The position numbers were made by a program, and so were the translations under genes. DNA of 64,000 nt from CAVQBJ01 sp963819075 (GTDB taxonomy: Bacteria; Actinomycetota; Thermoleophilia; Solirubrobacterales; Solirubrobacteraceae): NCBI GenBank assembly GCA_963819075.1, contig CAWFUP010000001.1:310001-374000 (forward strand). The letters run 5' to 3'. Under the pieces are notes generated by a model. The model worked only from the letters and a program-made list of their open reading frames with translations. It had not been told where the DNA came from and did no database searches. Positions 50,858 to 59,641 of the stretch are shown piece by piece; within the stretch, counting starts at the first letter, position 1, and every line of letters begins with the position of its first letter.

Positions 50858-52231
50858 TCACGCTGCCGCTCTGAGCTCGGGTAGGAGGATGCAGCTCGAG
50901 TCGAGCTCTGCCGCGGCGCTCGCCTCGCGCTCGGCCGCCTCGCTCCGTCCGGTGTGCGCATAGACGAGGGCGAGCGTGCAGCGGTTTGCCGCCAGCGACC
51001 GGGTCAGACCCTTCCGCTTCTTCTCGTCCGCGCGCGACAGCGCGCGAACCCGCTCCTCGATGACTGCCTCGGCTGCGGACTCCGCTTCGGCGAAGCGGCT
51101 CACGCGCGCGAGCACGAGCGCCCGCGTGCCCCGGAACGACGCGTTCTTGGGGTCGTGGCGCAGCGCCTCGTTCACCGCCTGCTCGGCCTCGGCCATGTGC
51201 TGGCCATCACCCCGCACGGCGAGCAGGTAGGCCCGGTTGTTCAGAAGGATCGCCCGCAGTTGCGGGAGTACGCGGTCGTCGGGTAGCAGCCGCTCGGATC
51301 GTGCGAGGCCCTCGTCGATCTGTTGTGCCGTCCGCGTACTCGCGAGGAGGTGTATGCACAGGATCGTCTCGGCGTCGGGCTCGTCGCCGCCGGCCCGCTC
51401 GATGTCCGCCCGCAGGAAGGCCTCTGCCTCCGACGGCGAGTCGGCGAGCATGAGCGTGTCGTATCGCTGCATGAGCTCGAGGCGGCGGGTATGGACACGG
51501 ATGAGCGAGGAGTCCCGGAGGTACTCGAGGATGCGCCATCCGCCATTGCGCTGCTGGGTCGCGGTCGGCGGGCACGGGACGATGGTGATGACGAACAGGA
51601 ACAGGTTGGCCAGGGCCACCGGGACGAGCACGTTGGGAGCCAACGAGCGCGCCGCCCAGCAGATCCCGGCGAGCGCGAGGGCAGCGAGCGGGCCCACGCA
51701 GAGCACGGGGATCCGCCGAGCCCGCGTGATCGCCGGACCGGTCGGATCGAAGCGGACCCCTCCGCCCATCGGGTTGGCGTGCAGCACGAACTTCACGTTC
51801 CCGATCTCGCCGCGTGCGAGGGTCTTGCCGGCACCCAGCTTGACCTCCCTCAGGTGCACGCCGAGGATGCGGGTGCCGAGCGCCTGCGCGAGCGTGTTCG
51901 GAATCGCCACGAACACGAGGGCGATGTAGAAGGCGATGAATTGCGGGCCGAACACCACCCAGCCAAGGTCCGGGATGGGAAGCGGTCCGCTGAGGGGAAC
52001 CCCCGTCGAGCGGGGAAGGGCGTAGAAGACGATCGCGAGGATCGTCGCGGTGGCCAGGTATCCCCACGCCTGGGCGGCCAGGCGATTGCGGCGTTGGCAG
52101 CGGCCGCACAGCCGCAGGCCGTGGAGAACCGCTTCGCCGGTGGCATCGCGACCGCAACTCTCACAGCGTGGGTGGCGGCGCGGGCCGGACCCGGGGGAGG
52201 GGTCGGTGGTGTCCAACGAAGGTCGTTCCAT
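50858..52231 (-). CDS. Inactive site-2-protease (M50) homologue with zinc ribbon and TPR
   Basis: A 457-aa membrane protein. The N-terminus has a CxxC...CxxC zinc ribbon (RCESCGRD and LCGRCQRR, about 23-47). The membrane core follows the M50/site-2-protease layout: FVAIPNTLAQALGTRILGVH, then LREVKLGAGKTLARG and ANPMGGGVRFDP. But HExxH is replaced by NTLAQ, and the second metal motif near the later helix (ANLFLFVITIVPCPP, NGGWRIL) lacks the usual Asp. It cannot bind zinc in the standard way. The C-terminal ~200 residues are TPR-like helices. ATG 52231. Likely a pseudoprotease scaffold or regulator of membrane proteolysis. Confidence 0.75.
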   Translation of the reverse strand: MERPSLDTTDPSPGSGPRRHPRCESCGRDATGEAVLHGLRLCGRCQRRNRLAAQAWGYLATATILAIVFYALPRSTGVPLSGPLPIPDLGWVVFGPQFIAFYIALVFVAIPNTLAQALGTRILGVHLREVKLGAGKTLARGEIGNVKFVLHANPMGGGVRFDPTGPAITRARRIPVLCVGPLAALALAGICWAARSLAPNVLVPVALANLFLFVITIVPCPPTATQQRNGGWRILEYLRDSSLIRVHTRRLELMQRYDTLMLADSPSEAEAFLRADIERAGGDEPDAETILCIHLLASTRTAQQIDEGLARSERLLPDDRVLPQLRAILLNNRAYLLAVRGDGQHMAEAEQAVNEALRHDPKNASFRGTRALVLARVSRFAEAESAAEAVIEERVRALSRADEKKRKGLTRSLAANRCTLALVYAHTGRSEAAEREASAAAELDSSCILLPELRAAA

Positions 52232-52394
52232 CCGTGGCTGTAGCGTCGGTCGGCGGTCTGACTGCGCTCCATCGCTCAGCGATGCTCGCGCGCGCCGCCG
52301 GTGTCGCTTGTATCGGCGCCCGGCCGCCGGGCTTGAACCGCGGGCTGCGCCCCCCGAACATGCCTGCGCGCCGGCCGCGGCCCGGCTTGCCCCG

Positions 52395-54614
52395 TCAGGC
52401 CTGCGGCGCCGCCACTCCGACCCACGCCTCGGGGCACACGTCCCCGTCGGGGAGCCCCCGCACCCACACCTGCGGGTGGACAACGACCTTCTGCGCCGAT
52501 GGGTTCAGCCATGCTGACCACCAGCCGAACGAGGAGTTGGTGATGATCTGATGGCGGCACTCGCTGAGCGCCAGCAGCTGCAGATGGTCCGGCTCGTCCT
52601 CCAGGAAGACCACCCGCTTCATCGCAGGCGGCAGGTTCGCGTAGGCGAACTCGAGGTTGTTCGAACTGACCACGAACAGCGCGTCGCGGGGGACGTGCTC
52701 GAGCGCCGCCCTCAGGTAGGCCTCGCCGTATTGCGGATACATCTCGCCGGAGGGGAATTCGTCGCGGTAGTAGCGCAGCTGCACGCCGACGGTGTCCGGC
52801 TCGCTCAGCAGCTCGCGGTAGGCGTCGCGCAGGTGGGCGCGATCCTCGGGCGAGGGTGCGAACAGCTCGCGCAGCCGCCCACGGTGATGAGCGAAGTGCT
52901 TCTCGGATTGGAAGTAGCCGACCAGTCGCGTGTCGGCCACGAACGCGGCCGGCGCGTACGCGTAGCTGGGCTCGGCCCAGTCGGCCCATTCGCCCGGATC
53001 GGGACCGACATTGCAGCGGCGGAACATCCGCTCATAGCGCGCCGACCCGGGCTCGAACTCCGGGAAGACGGGCTGCGCGCCGTTGTCCCACGCGAGCGCG
53101 CACGCCGCGGCCACCTGGAACAGGTTGTTGCCGAGCCCGCCCATGATGTGGGCGCTCACATAGGGACCGAGCGACGGCCAGTGCTCCTCGGGGCGTCCCC
53201 ACAGTCCCCCGTACGCGCGCGGATGTCGCTCGCGGATGAAGCGCGTGATCTCGTGGTCCTCCTCGCGGGAGAAGTCCTCGTGGTGCTGCCACAGCAGCCA
53301 TTCGTCGGCGCCGATGCTGTGAGCGCGTGGCAGCCGCACCGAGCGGAAGAAGGCCTCGTCGCGCATCGAATAGTGGTTCAGGCGCAAGAGGCGGTCGTGG
53401 GTCTGTCCGTCGAGGCGTGGCCCGCGCACGTCGCTGGACAGCAGCTCCCCGTCACCGTTGGCGTAGGCGCCGCCGGGCGCCAGAAGGACATGGTGGGGGT
53501 GCCACAGGTCGTCGAGGCGCGCTTCGTGCGGCCTGACGATGCTCTTACCGATCGCGTTGTCGGGATGGACCGCGGGAGCGCACGCGGTCAATCGGGAAAG
53601 CGCCGGCCCTTCGCGGCGCAGGTGCACGCCGCCGGGGCCGAAGTTGCGCCAGTTGACGTAGACGGCGCAGGCATGCCCGAACGATCGCTCCAGGCAGGCG
53701 GCGACGGTGTCGTCCTCGCGCGGGAGCAGGTACTCGTCGATGTCGATCAGCGCGAGCCACTTTGCTCGCCCCGACGCTCGCCGCAGAGCGTCGCGCTGCG
53801 CCCGGACCTGTGTGTCGATGAACATCGTGGGCGCGGGAATCGGCCAGTCGAAGACCTCCACGGTCCCCTCCTCGACGTACGGCGCAAGCACCTCACACGA
53901 GCCGTCGGTGCTCGCGTCGTCGTACAGCCAGAAGTGCTCCACGCCGACGAGGCGGTGATATTCGACCCACTCATGCAGGTAGTGACCCTCGTTGTGGAAC
54001 AGCGTCGCCGCCGCGAGCCGGTATTGCTGCAGCCGCCGCTCGTGGCTCTCCCACAGGAACGGATGGTCGAGCGTCGGGCGGTGCGTGCGCGACAGCTCCG
54101 TCCGGATCGCCTCTCGTCGTCGCTCGGCGTCGGGTACGAAGGCGTGAAATTGCACCTGGATGTTCTCGAAGCGCTCGACCAGGCCGGTCGACACGGCGTG
54201 TTCGAGGATCTCGTACTCGCAACCCTCGACGTTGAGCTTGAGGAGATCGACGTAGCGCAGGCCGAGCTCGTCGAGAACCCGCCCGAGGCCCCGAATCTCC
54301 ACCTGCTCGGTCTCCTCCCCGTCGAGCAGGATGCTCGAGCCGTCGCCGCGGATCGAGATCGTCTCCGTCCGATCGCCTGCCCCGAGCCCGAAGTTGAAGA
54401 CCCGTACCCCGGGCGCCTGGCGCGCGCGGGCGATCTCGTAGTAGCGGCGGATCGGCTCGAACGCGAACACCCGGCAGCCGAACCGCCGCGAGATCTCGCG
54501 CGAGAACGTGCCCTCGAACGCACCCGCGTCGAGCACCACGCTGGCCGCGCTCAGGTCGTACTCATAGCGCTGATCCTCGGAGAACGGCACCCCCGGCCCC
54601 GGCGCACTGGTCAC
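52395..54614 (-). CDS. Fusion: FkbM methyltransferase - GT92-like - GT11 fucosyltransferase-like
   Basis: A 739-aa three-domain protein. (1) FkbM-type SAM methyltransferase, about 18-190: VVLDAGAFEGTFSREI, FAFEPIRRYYE and LLKLNVEGCEYEIL. (2) GT92/GT2-like glycosyltransferase, about 200-450: AATLFHNEGHYLHEWVEYH, YDDASTDGS and the DxD-type LIDIDEYLLP. (3) GT11-like alpha-1,2-fucosyltransferase domain, about 487-735: HIMGGLGNNLFQVAAACALA and TNSSFGWWSAWLNP near 695-708; the usual HxRRGD loop is QLRYYRDE. No membrane anchor, so it probably works in the cytoplasm on a lipid-linked glycan. Divergent from the three-gene glycan operon. Confidence 0.83.
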   Translation of the reverse strand: MTSAPGPGVPFSEDQRYEYDLSAASVVLDAGAFEGTFSREISRRFGCRVFAFEPIRRYYEIARARQAPGVRVFNFGLGAGDRTETISIRGDGSSILLDGEETEQVEIRGLGRVLDELGLRYVDLLKLNVEGCEYEILEHAVSTGLVERFENIQVQFHAFVPDAERRREAIRTELSRTHRPTLDHPFLWESHERRLQQYRLAAATLFHNEGHYLHEWVEYHRLVGVEHFWLYDDASTDGSCEVLAPYVEEGTVEVFDWPIPAPTMFIDTQVRAQRDALRRASGRAKWLALIDIDEYLLPREDDTVAACLERSFGHACAVYVNWRNFGPGGVHLRREGPALSRLTACAPAVHPDNAIGKSIVRPHEARLDDLWHPHHVLLAPGGAYANGDGELLSSDVRGPRLDGQTHDRLLRLNHYSMRDEAFFRSVRLPRAHSIGADEWLLWQHHEDFSREEDHEITRFIRERHPRAYGGLWGRPEEHWPSLGPYVSAHIMGGLGNNLFQVAAACALAWDNGAQPVFPEFEPGSARYERMFRRCNVGPDPGEWADWAEPSYAYAPAAFVADTRLVGYFQSEKHFAHHRGRLRELFAPSPEDRAHLRDAYRELLSEPDTVGVQLRYYRDEFPSGEMYPQYGEAYLRAALEHVPRDALFVVSSNNLEFAYANLPPAMKRVVFLEDEPDHLQLLALSECRHQIITNSSFGWWSAWLNPSAQKVVVHPQVWVRGLPDGDVCPEAWVGVAAPQA

Positions 54615-54714
54615 GGATACGAGACTACCCGGGGGGCCGCAGGGCGGCGCTCGTCGCCGGGCGGGCGCGGCTTCCGCCGGGGCCTGGCCCCCCGCGCTCG
54701 ATACGGTCCCCGAC

Positions 54715-55716
54715 GTGACCGCCTCACCGGATCCCGTCGCGTCCCCCGCGGTGTCGGTGACGATCGCCTACATCACCCATCGCGCCGAGCCGCAGTTTCG
54801 CTGGTTCATCGACGGCCTCGCCGCCCAGCTCGACGGAGACCAGACGGTCGAGGTCCTGTTCGTCGACGGTCTGTATGACGGACCGCGCGCCGAGTGCGTG
54901 ACCGAGCTCGTCGCCGGGCGCTTCGCCTTCCGTCACGTGCCGGCCAAGCCGAACCCTTGGAACGGCCCCTACCGCCTGTGTCGTCACGAGCTGTGGGCCG
55001 CCGCCAGCGCGCGAAACACGGCGATCGTGTGCGCGCGCGGGGAGTACCTGGCGTGCGTCGATGACTGCTCGGTGCTCGGGCCGCACTGGTGGGATCAGGT
55101 GCGCCTGGCCGCGCGCGAGCGCTGGGTGATCGCCGGCGCCTACCAGAAGCATCGCGACATCCAGGTCGTAGCTGGGGTGCTCAGCGACAGCCGCACCGAC
55201 GACTCCGGCCTGGATACGCGCTGGTCGCTGGCCGCTGGCGATGAGGCGGTCCAGATCGCCGGAGGGCAGCTGTACGGGAACTGCGCCGCGCCGCGAGATC
55301 TGCTCGTCGCGGTCAACGGATGGGACGAGCTGTGCGACCCGATGGGCGGCGAGGACTACCACCTCGGGATTCGGCTGGAGTGGGCGGGGGAGACGGTCCG
55401 CTACAGCCGGCGCATGCTGACGATCGAGAGCGAGGACCTGCACGGCGGCCGCACGCCGTCCCGGTGGGCGCCGTCGCCGCTGTCGGTCGAGAACTACATG
55501 GCGATCCTGGCCCGCTACGGCGTAGACCGCCGCAGCACCGATGGGCCGACCGACGCGTCGCACCTGGTGCTCGACGTCCTCTACGGGACACATGCCGTGC
55601 GTTCGATCGGCAACTACTACGATCTGCGCGACCTGGACGAGACGTCGTTGATGGGACTTCCCGCGCGTTTTCCACTCCGTTACTGGTTCGCCGACGTGGC
55701 GCTGGCCGAGCTGTGA
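54715..55716 (+). CDS. GT2-like glycosyltransferase
   Basis: A 333-aa A-fold glycosyltransferase. SVTIAYITHRAEPQFRWFID opens the nucleotide-sugar domain (about 14-33), VLFVDGLYDGP follows, and ACVDDCSVLGPHWWDQV (about 113-129) carries the DxD-like acidic site (VDD). The acceptor half has GEDYHLGIRLEWAGE (about 218-232), the ED pair typical of GT2 enzymes. GTG 54715 chosen, 100 bp from the divergent fusion gene. Its stop overlaps the next start (GTGA). Confidence 0.8.
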   Translation: MTASPDPVASPAVSVTIAYITHRAEPQFRWFIDGLAAQLDGDQTVEVLFVDGLYDGPRAECVTELVAGRFAFRHVPAKPNPWNGPYRLCRHELWAAASARNTAIVCARGEYLACVDDCSVLGPHWWDQVRLAARERWVIAGAYQKHRDIQVVAGVLSDSRTDDSGLDTRWSLAAGDEAVQIAGGQLYGNCAAPRDLLVAVNGWDELCDPMGGEDYHLGIRLEWAGETVRYSRRMLTIESEDLHGGRTPSRWAPSPLSVENYMAILARYGVDRRSTDGPTDASHLVLDVLYGTHAVRSIGNYYDLRDLDETSLMGLPARFPLRYWFADVALAEL

Positions 55717-57536
55717 CCGCCACCATCGCTGACGCGGCGCGGGACGCCGGTCTGGTCTATCACCCGGTCAGCGTCGCCGGACGTCCCCCCGTCGATTTCT
55801 GCCTCGACCCCAACGACGGCGATCCGGTGGGAAGCTGGCTGCTCGGTCACGGCTCGATCGACGAGCCCGTGATCCGTGCCTTCCTGTCCTTCGTCGGCCC
55901 GGACAGCCACGTCGTCGACCTCGGGTCGCACCTCGGGACGTTCTCGCTGCCGGCCGCGAGCACGGGCGCGCAGGTCATCTCCGTGGACGGCCACCCGCGC
56001 CACGCGCGACTGCTCGACCTCGCCGCGAAGCACAACGACGTGGCCCTGCAGGCCGTGCACGGAGCCATCGGCGCGGCCGGCGCGTCGGCGGCCATGATGG
56101 GCAGCGGCATCCACACCCGCCTGGCGCTGGCCGAGGAGTCGCCGGGGGCCGTGGTCAAGGCCGTGCCGCGGGTGTCGGTCGATGCGCTCGCGCGTGCGCG
56201 CGGTTGGGATCGGATCGACGTCATCAAGATGGACGTCGAGGGCAACGAGCCGGCGGCGCTCGACGGGCTGGCACATACGTTCGCCCGCGGTCAGCGACCG
56301 GTGATCGTGCTCGAGTGCAACGGCGGGATGCTGCCCGTGTTCGGCTCCTCACCGGCGGAGCTGCGCCGCAGCTTGGAGGCCCTCGGCTATCGCCTGTTCC
56401 AGATCGATCACCTGGCGCCCGGCACGCTCGTGCCGACCGACGGCGACGCGGTCCAGTCGGAGTGCGTCATCGACCTCCTGGCCCTCCCGCCGGGAGTGGC
56501 GATCGCCTCAGAGTGGACCGTGACGCCGCCGTTCACCCGCGAGCAGGTCATCACGCGCTTGCTCGACCAGGCCTCCGACGACGGCGACGGCTACCGCCTG
56601 TACGCCGCGCGCACCGTCGCCGGGGGCCCGCGCTGGTTGACCCGCGACCCGCTTGTCGCGCCGGCGGCCCGCGCCCTCGCCGGTGACCTCGTCGCCGCTG
56701 TGCGTGCCGCGGTCGTCGCCGAGCCAGCGCCATCGAGCGATCCGCCTCACGCCCGGCCGCCGCGCGGGGGCGTCCCGGGCGACATCGCGCTGATGCTCGA
56801 GGGCCTGACACTCGAGCGCCCATCGCTCGAGCCCGATCGGCCGCTCGGCCGCGTGCTGGCGGACGAGGACGTGCTGCTGCGCGACGGCGCGCTGCATGTG
56901 CGCCGCGGTCAGCTGCTCGGCGTGCTCGGCGACGACGCGCTGACCACGAGCGAGCTGCTGCGTTGCCTGGCCGGGCTGCGCCGGCCGTTCGCGGGGATCG
57001 TGCACGCGCGTGGCCGGGTTGTGCTGATCGCCGACGTCGCAGCAGTGCTCGAGCCGAGCCTGAGCGTGCGCGAGAACGCGATCCTGTACGGCACGTTCCA
57101 CGGCGTCGACTCGCGCCTGGCCACTCGCGAGGCTGAGGAGCTGCTCGCCTTCGCGGGCCTGGCGCCGCAAGCCGATCAGCCGCTGGCGTGGGGCAGTGTC
57201 GATGCGCTGCTGCGACTCGTGTTCGCCGTCGCGCTGCAGTGGGCCGAGCCGCAGGTGCTGCTCATCGATCGTCTGCCGGCCTGCGCGGATGCGAGCTTTC
57301 GCGAATGGCTGCGCGGGCGAAGCTCGCAGCTCCGCTACCAGCACGGCACCGCGATCGTGCAGGTGGCGTCCGACGCGAGCCTGCTCGCCGGTCCGCCGAA
57401 CCGCATGCTGTGGATCGACGGCGGGCGCGTCGCCGCGTGCGGGCACCCCGCCGCCGTCAACGACGCTCGTGAGCGTGCCGCGCTGGCGATGTGGACCGTG
57501 GCGGAGGCGACGGCCGCCCAACGGCGTTGGCCGTGA
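55713..57536 (+). CDS. Fusion: FkbM methyltransferase - degenerate Wzt-like ABC ATPase
   Basis: A 607-aa fusion. Residues about 40-265 are an FkbM-type SAM methyltransferase (HVVDLGSHLGTFSLPAA; VIKMDVEGNEPAALDG, the sugar O-methyltransferase hallmark). After a Pro-rich linker (about 340-365), about 385-590 has the outline of an O-antigen/teichoic-acid exporter ATPase (Wzt/TagH): LLRCLAGLRRPFAGIVHARG, then ADVAAVLEPSLSVRENAILYGTF and VLLIDRLPACADASFREWL. Walker A is lost (GDDALTTSE for GxxGxGKST), the signature is absent and the Walker B glutamate is Arg. Likely a non-hydrolysing capping or chain-length domain. Coupled by GTGA overlaps on both sides. Confidence 0.78.
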   Translation: MTATIADAARDAGLVYHPVSVAGRPPVDFCLDPNDGDPVGSWLLGHGSIDEPVIRAFLSFVGPDSHVVDLGSHLGTFSLPAASTGAQVISVDGHPRHARLLDLAAKHNDVALQAVHGAIGAAGASAAMMGSGIHTRLALAEESPGAVVKAVPRVSVDALARARGWDRIDVIKMDVEGNEPAALDGLAHTFARGQRPVIVLECNGGMLPVFGSSPAELRRSLEALGYRLFQIDHLAPGTLVPTDGDAVQSECVIDLLALPPGVAIASEWTVTPPFTREQVITRLLDQASDDGDGYRLYAARTVAGGPRWLTRDPLVAPAARALAGDLVAAVRAAVVAEPAPSSDPPHARPPRGGVPGDIALMLEGLTLERPSLEPDRPLGRVLADEDVLLRDGALHVRRGQLLGVLGDDALTTSELLRCLAGLRRPFAGIVHARGRVVLIADVAAVLEPSLSVRENAILYGTFHGVDSRLATREAEELLAFAGLAPQADQPLAWGSVDALLRLVFAVALQWAEPQVLLIDRLPACADASFREWLRGRSSQLRYQHGTAIVQVASDASLLAGPPNRMLWIDGGRVAACGHPAAVNDARERAALAMWTVAEATAAQRRWP

Positions 57537-59584
57537 GTAGGCGCGCCACGACAACGAGCGGCCCTCGCGCCGTCCGGCCGTCGCCGGCCACGATGACGAT
57601 CGCCCTCTGCATGATCGTGCGCAACGAGGCGCCGATCCTGCCCCGCTGCCTGCGCTCGGTGCGCGAGCTCGTGGACGCCTGGGTGATCTGCGACACCGGG
57701 TCGAGCGATGGCACCCAGCAGGTGATCGCGCGCGAGCTCGCGGATGTGCCCGGCGAGCTGCACGAGACGACATGGGCCGACTTCGGCCACAACCGCACCG
57801 AGCTGCTCGAGCTCGCGCGCAATAGCGCCGACTACCTGCTCCTCATCGACGCCGACATGACGGTCCGCGTCGACGCTGCGCTGCCCGAGCTGTCCGAGGA
57901 CGCCTACCTGGTGCGCGAGACCGGCGCGCTCGACTTCGGCGTCGTGCGCCTCGTGCGCGGCGACCGCGTCTGGTGGTACGTCGGCTCCACGCACGAGCAC
58001 ATCGCCGCCGACGGTCAGTTCTCCCAGGTCGAGCTGCGCGAGCTGAGCATCGAGCACCACGCCGACGGCTCATCGCGCGAGGAGAAGCTCATGCGCGATG
58101 CCGGCCTGCTCAAGCGCGACCTCGCACGCGATCCGGACAACGCGCGCTCGATCTTCTATCTCGCTCAGACGTATCGCGATCTCGGCAAGGTGGACCTCGC
58201 GATCGAGTACTACCGCCGCCGCGTGGAGCTCGGCGGCTGGGACGAGGAGGTCTTCTACGCCACCCTGCAGGAGGGCGTGCTTCGCGCCGACAACGACCGC
58301 GAGCGCGCCACCGACGTTCTGCTCGAGGCCTTCGAGCGTCGGCCGTCGCGGGCCGAGCCGCTGTACGAGCTGGCCCGCCTGCACCGCCGCCGCGGCCAGC
58401 ACACCCTCGCCCACCTGTTCGCGGCCCGTGGTGAGGAGGTGGCCTACCCGGCCGACGTGCTGTTCGTGCACCGGCGCGTCTACGAGTGGGGCCTGCGGTT
58501 CGAGCGCGCCATGGCCGCCGCGGCGCTCGGCGAGCTGCGCGAGGCGCGGGCCGGTGCCCGCGCGCTGCTGCAGAGCGCCGGACTGCCGCCGGCGGTCGCC
58601 CACGAGATGCGGCTCCTGCTCACCGACGCTCCGCGGACCGCCCGGCGGATCACGCGCGTCGACGGCGCACCGCGCCTGTCGAGCCTCGTCTCCGACGTGC
58701 AGATCGGCGAGCTGCACCTCGACGTGCGCCCGGCGTGGCCGGCGTTCAACCCGAGCATCGCCAACGCGCCACACGGCGGACTGCGGATGATCGTGCGCAC
58801 GGCGAACTATCGCATCGAGCGGGGCGTGCTCCATGGCGACGGCGTCCTTCACAACGTCAACTACCTCCTGGACCTCGACGAGGACCTTGCGGTGACCGCC
58901 CTCGCGCACGTCGGCGACCGCACCGGCTCCGACGAACGGTTCTCCTCGCAGATCCTCGGCTATGAGGACTGCCGGCTGTTTGCCCTCGGCGACCGCTGGT
59001 ACGCCACCGCCACGGTCTGTGACCGCAACCCGATCGATCGCCGCGAGATCGCGCTGGTGACGCTCGACGGTGCAGATGTCGTCGACGCTCGCGTGCTGCG
59101 CGGTCCAGGCGCCAAGCGCCACGAGAAGAACTGGATGCCCTTCGTCGTCTCCGACGAGCTCGCGCTGCTCTACAGCTGCGGGCCAACGGTGGTGTTGGAC
59201 TGCGATCCCGACAGCGCGGTGACCGCGCTGCGCGCGCGCACGCCCGCTCCCGCGCTCGCGCGCTCGTTCCGCGGCGGCTCTCAGGGAGTGCCGACGCCCG
59301 AGGGCCACGTGTTCGTCGTGCACGAGGTCGTGCGCGCCGGCAGCGCGCTGCGCTACCTGCACCGGTTCATCCTGCTCGACGACGATCTGGCCCTCGCAGC
59401 CATGTCCCCGCCGTTTACCTTCACCACCGATCGGGTCGAATTCTGCGCCGGCATGGCGCGCCGCGAGGACGACCTCGTGCTCAGTTTCGGGGTCAGCGAC
59501 GCGGCCGCGGGGCTGGCGGTGCTTTCGTACCAGGCAGCGCTTGGACTCCTCGAACCGGTCGGCGGCGCTTCCGTGGTCGACTAG
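57533..59584 (+). CDS. Fusion: GT2 - TPR - five-bladed propeller (GH130-like)
   Basis: A 683-aa three-part protein. GT2 domain at about 20-200: IALCMIVRNEAPILPRCLRS, DTGSSDGTQQ and LLLIDADMTV (DxD), then WYVGSTHEHI as in WaaE/TPR-containing glycosyltransferases. A TPR region (about 205-330: FYLAQTYRDLGKVDLAIEYY). A C-terminal beta-propeller (about 370-670) with GYEDCRLFALGDRWYAT and RHEKNWMPFVV, resembling the five-bladed fold of GH130 beta-mannoside phosphorylases/hydrolases or of sugar-binding relatives. GTG start overlaps the previous stop. It closes the three-gene operon. Confidence 0.8.
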   Translation: MSRRATTTSGPRAVRPSPATMTIALCMIVRNEAPILPRCLRSVRELVDAWVICDTGSSDGTQQVIARELADVPGELHETTWADFGHNRTELLELARNSADYLLLIDADMTVRVDAALPELSEDAYLVRETGALDFGVVRLVRGDRVWWYVGSTHEHIAADGQFSQVELRELSIEHHADGSSREEKLMRDAGLLKRDLARDPDNARSIFYLAQTYRDLGKVDLAIEYYRRRVELGGWDEEVFYATLQEGVLRADNDRERATDVLLEAFERRPSRAEPLYELARLHRRRGQHTLAHLFAARGEEVAYPADVLFVHRRVYEWGLRFERAMAAAALGELREARAGARALLQSAGLPPAVAHEMRLLLTDAPRTARRITRVDGAPRLSSLVSDVQIGELHLDVRPAWPAFNPSIANAPHGGLRMIVRTANYRIERGVLHGDGVLHNVNYLLDLDEDLAVTALAHVGDRTGSDERFSSQILGYEDCRLFALGDRWYATATVCDRNPIDRREIALVTLDGADVVDARVLRGPGAKRHEKNWMPFVVSDELALLYSCGPTVVLDCDPDSAVTALRARTPAPALARSFRGGSQGVPTPEGHVFVVHEVVRAGSALRYLHRFILLDDDLALAAMSPPFTFTTDRVEFCAGMARREDDLVLSFGVSDAAAGLAVLSYQAALGLLEPVGGASVVD

Positions 59585-59641
59585 GAGTAGCATGCTCGCC
59601 GACCGCGTGACTGTCGGAACGCGGCGCGAGAGGAGCGGATC

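Noticed and set aside
52300..52360. A possible tRNA-like fold in the GC-rich gap before the fusion gene
   Set aside because: I could not find a T-loop or acceptor pairing; it is simply GC-rich with an incidental GGGCTTGAACCGCGGG string.
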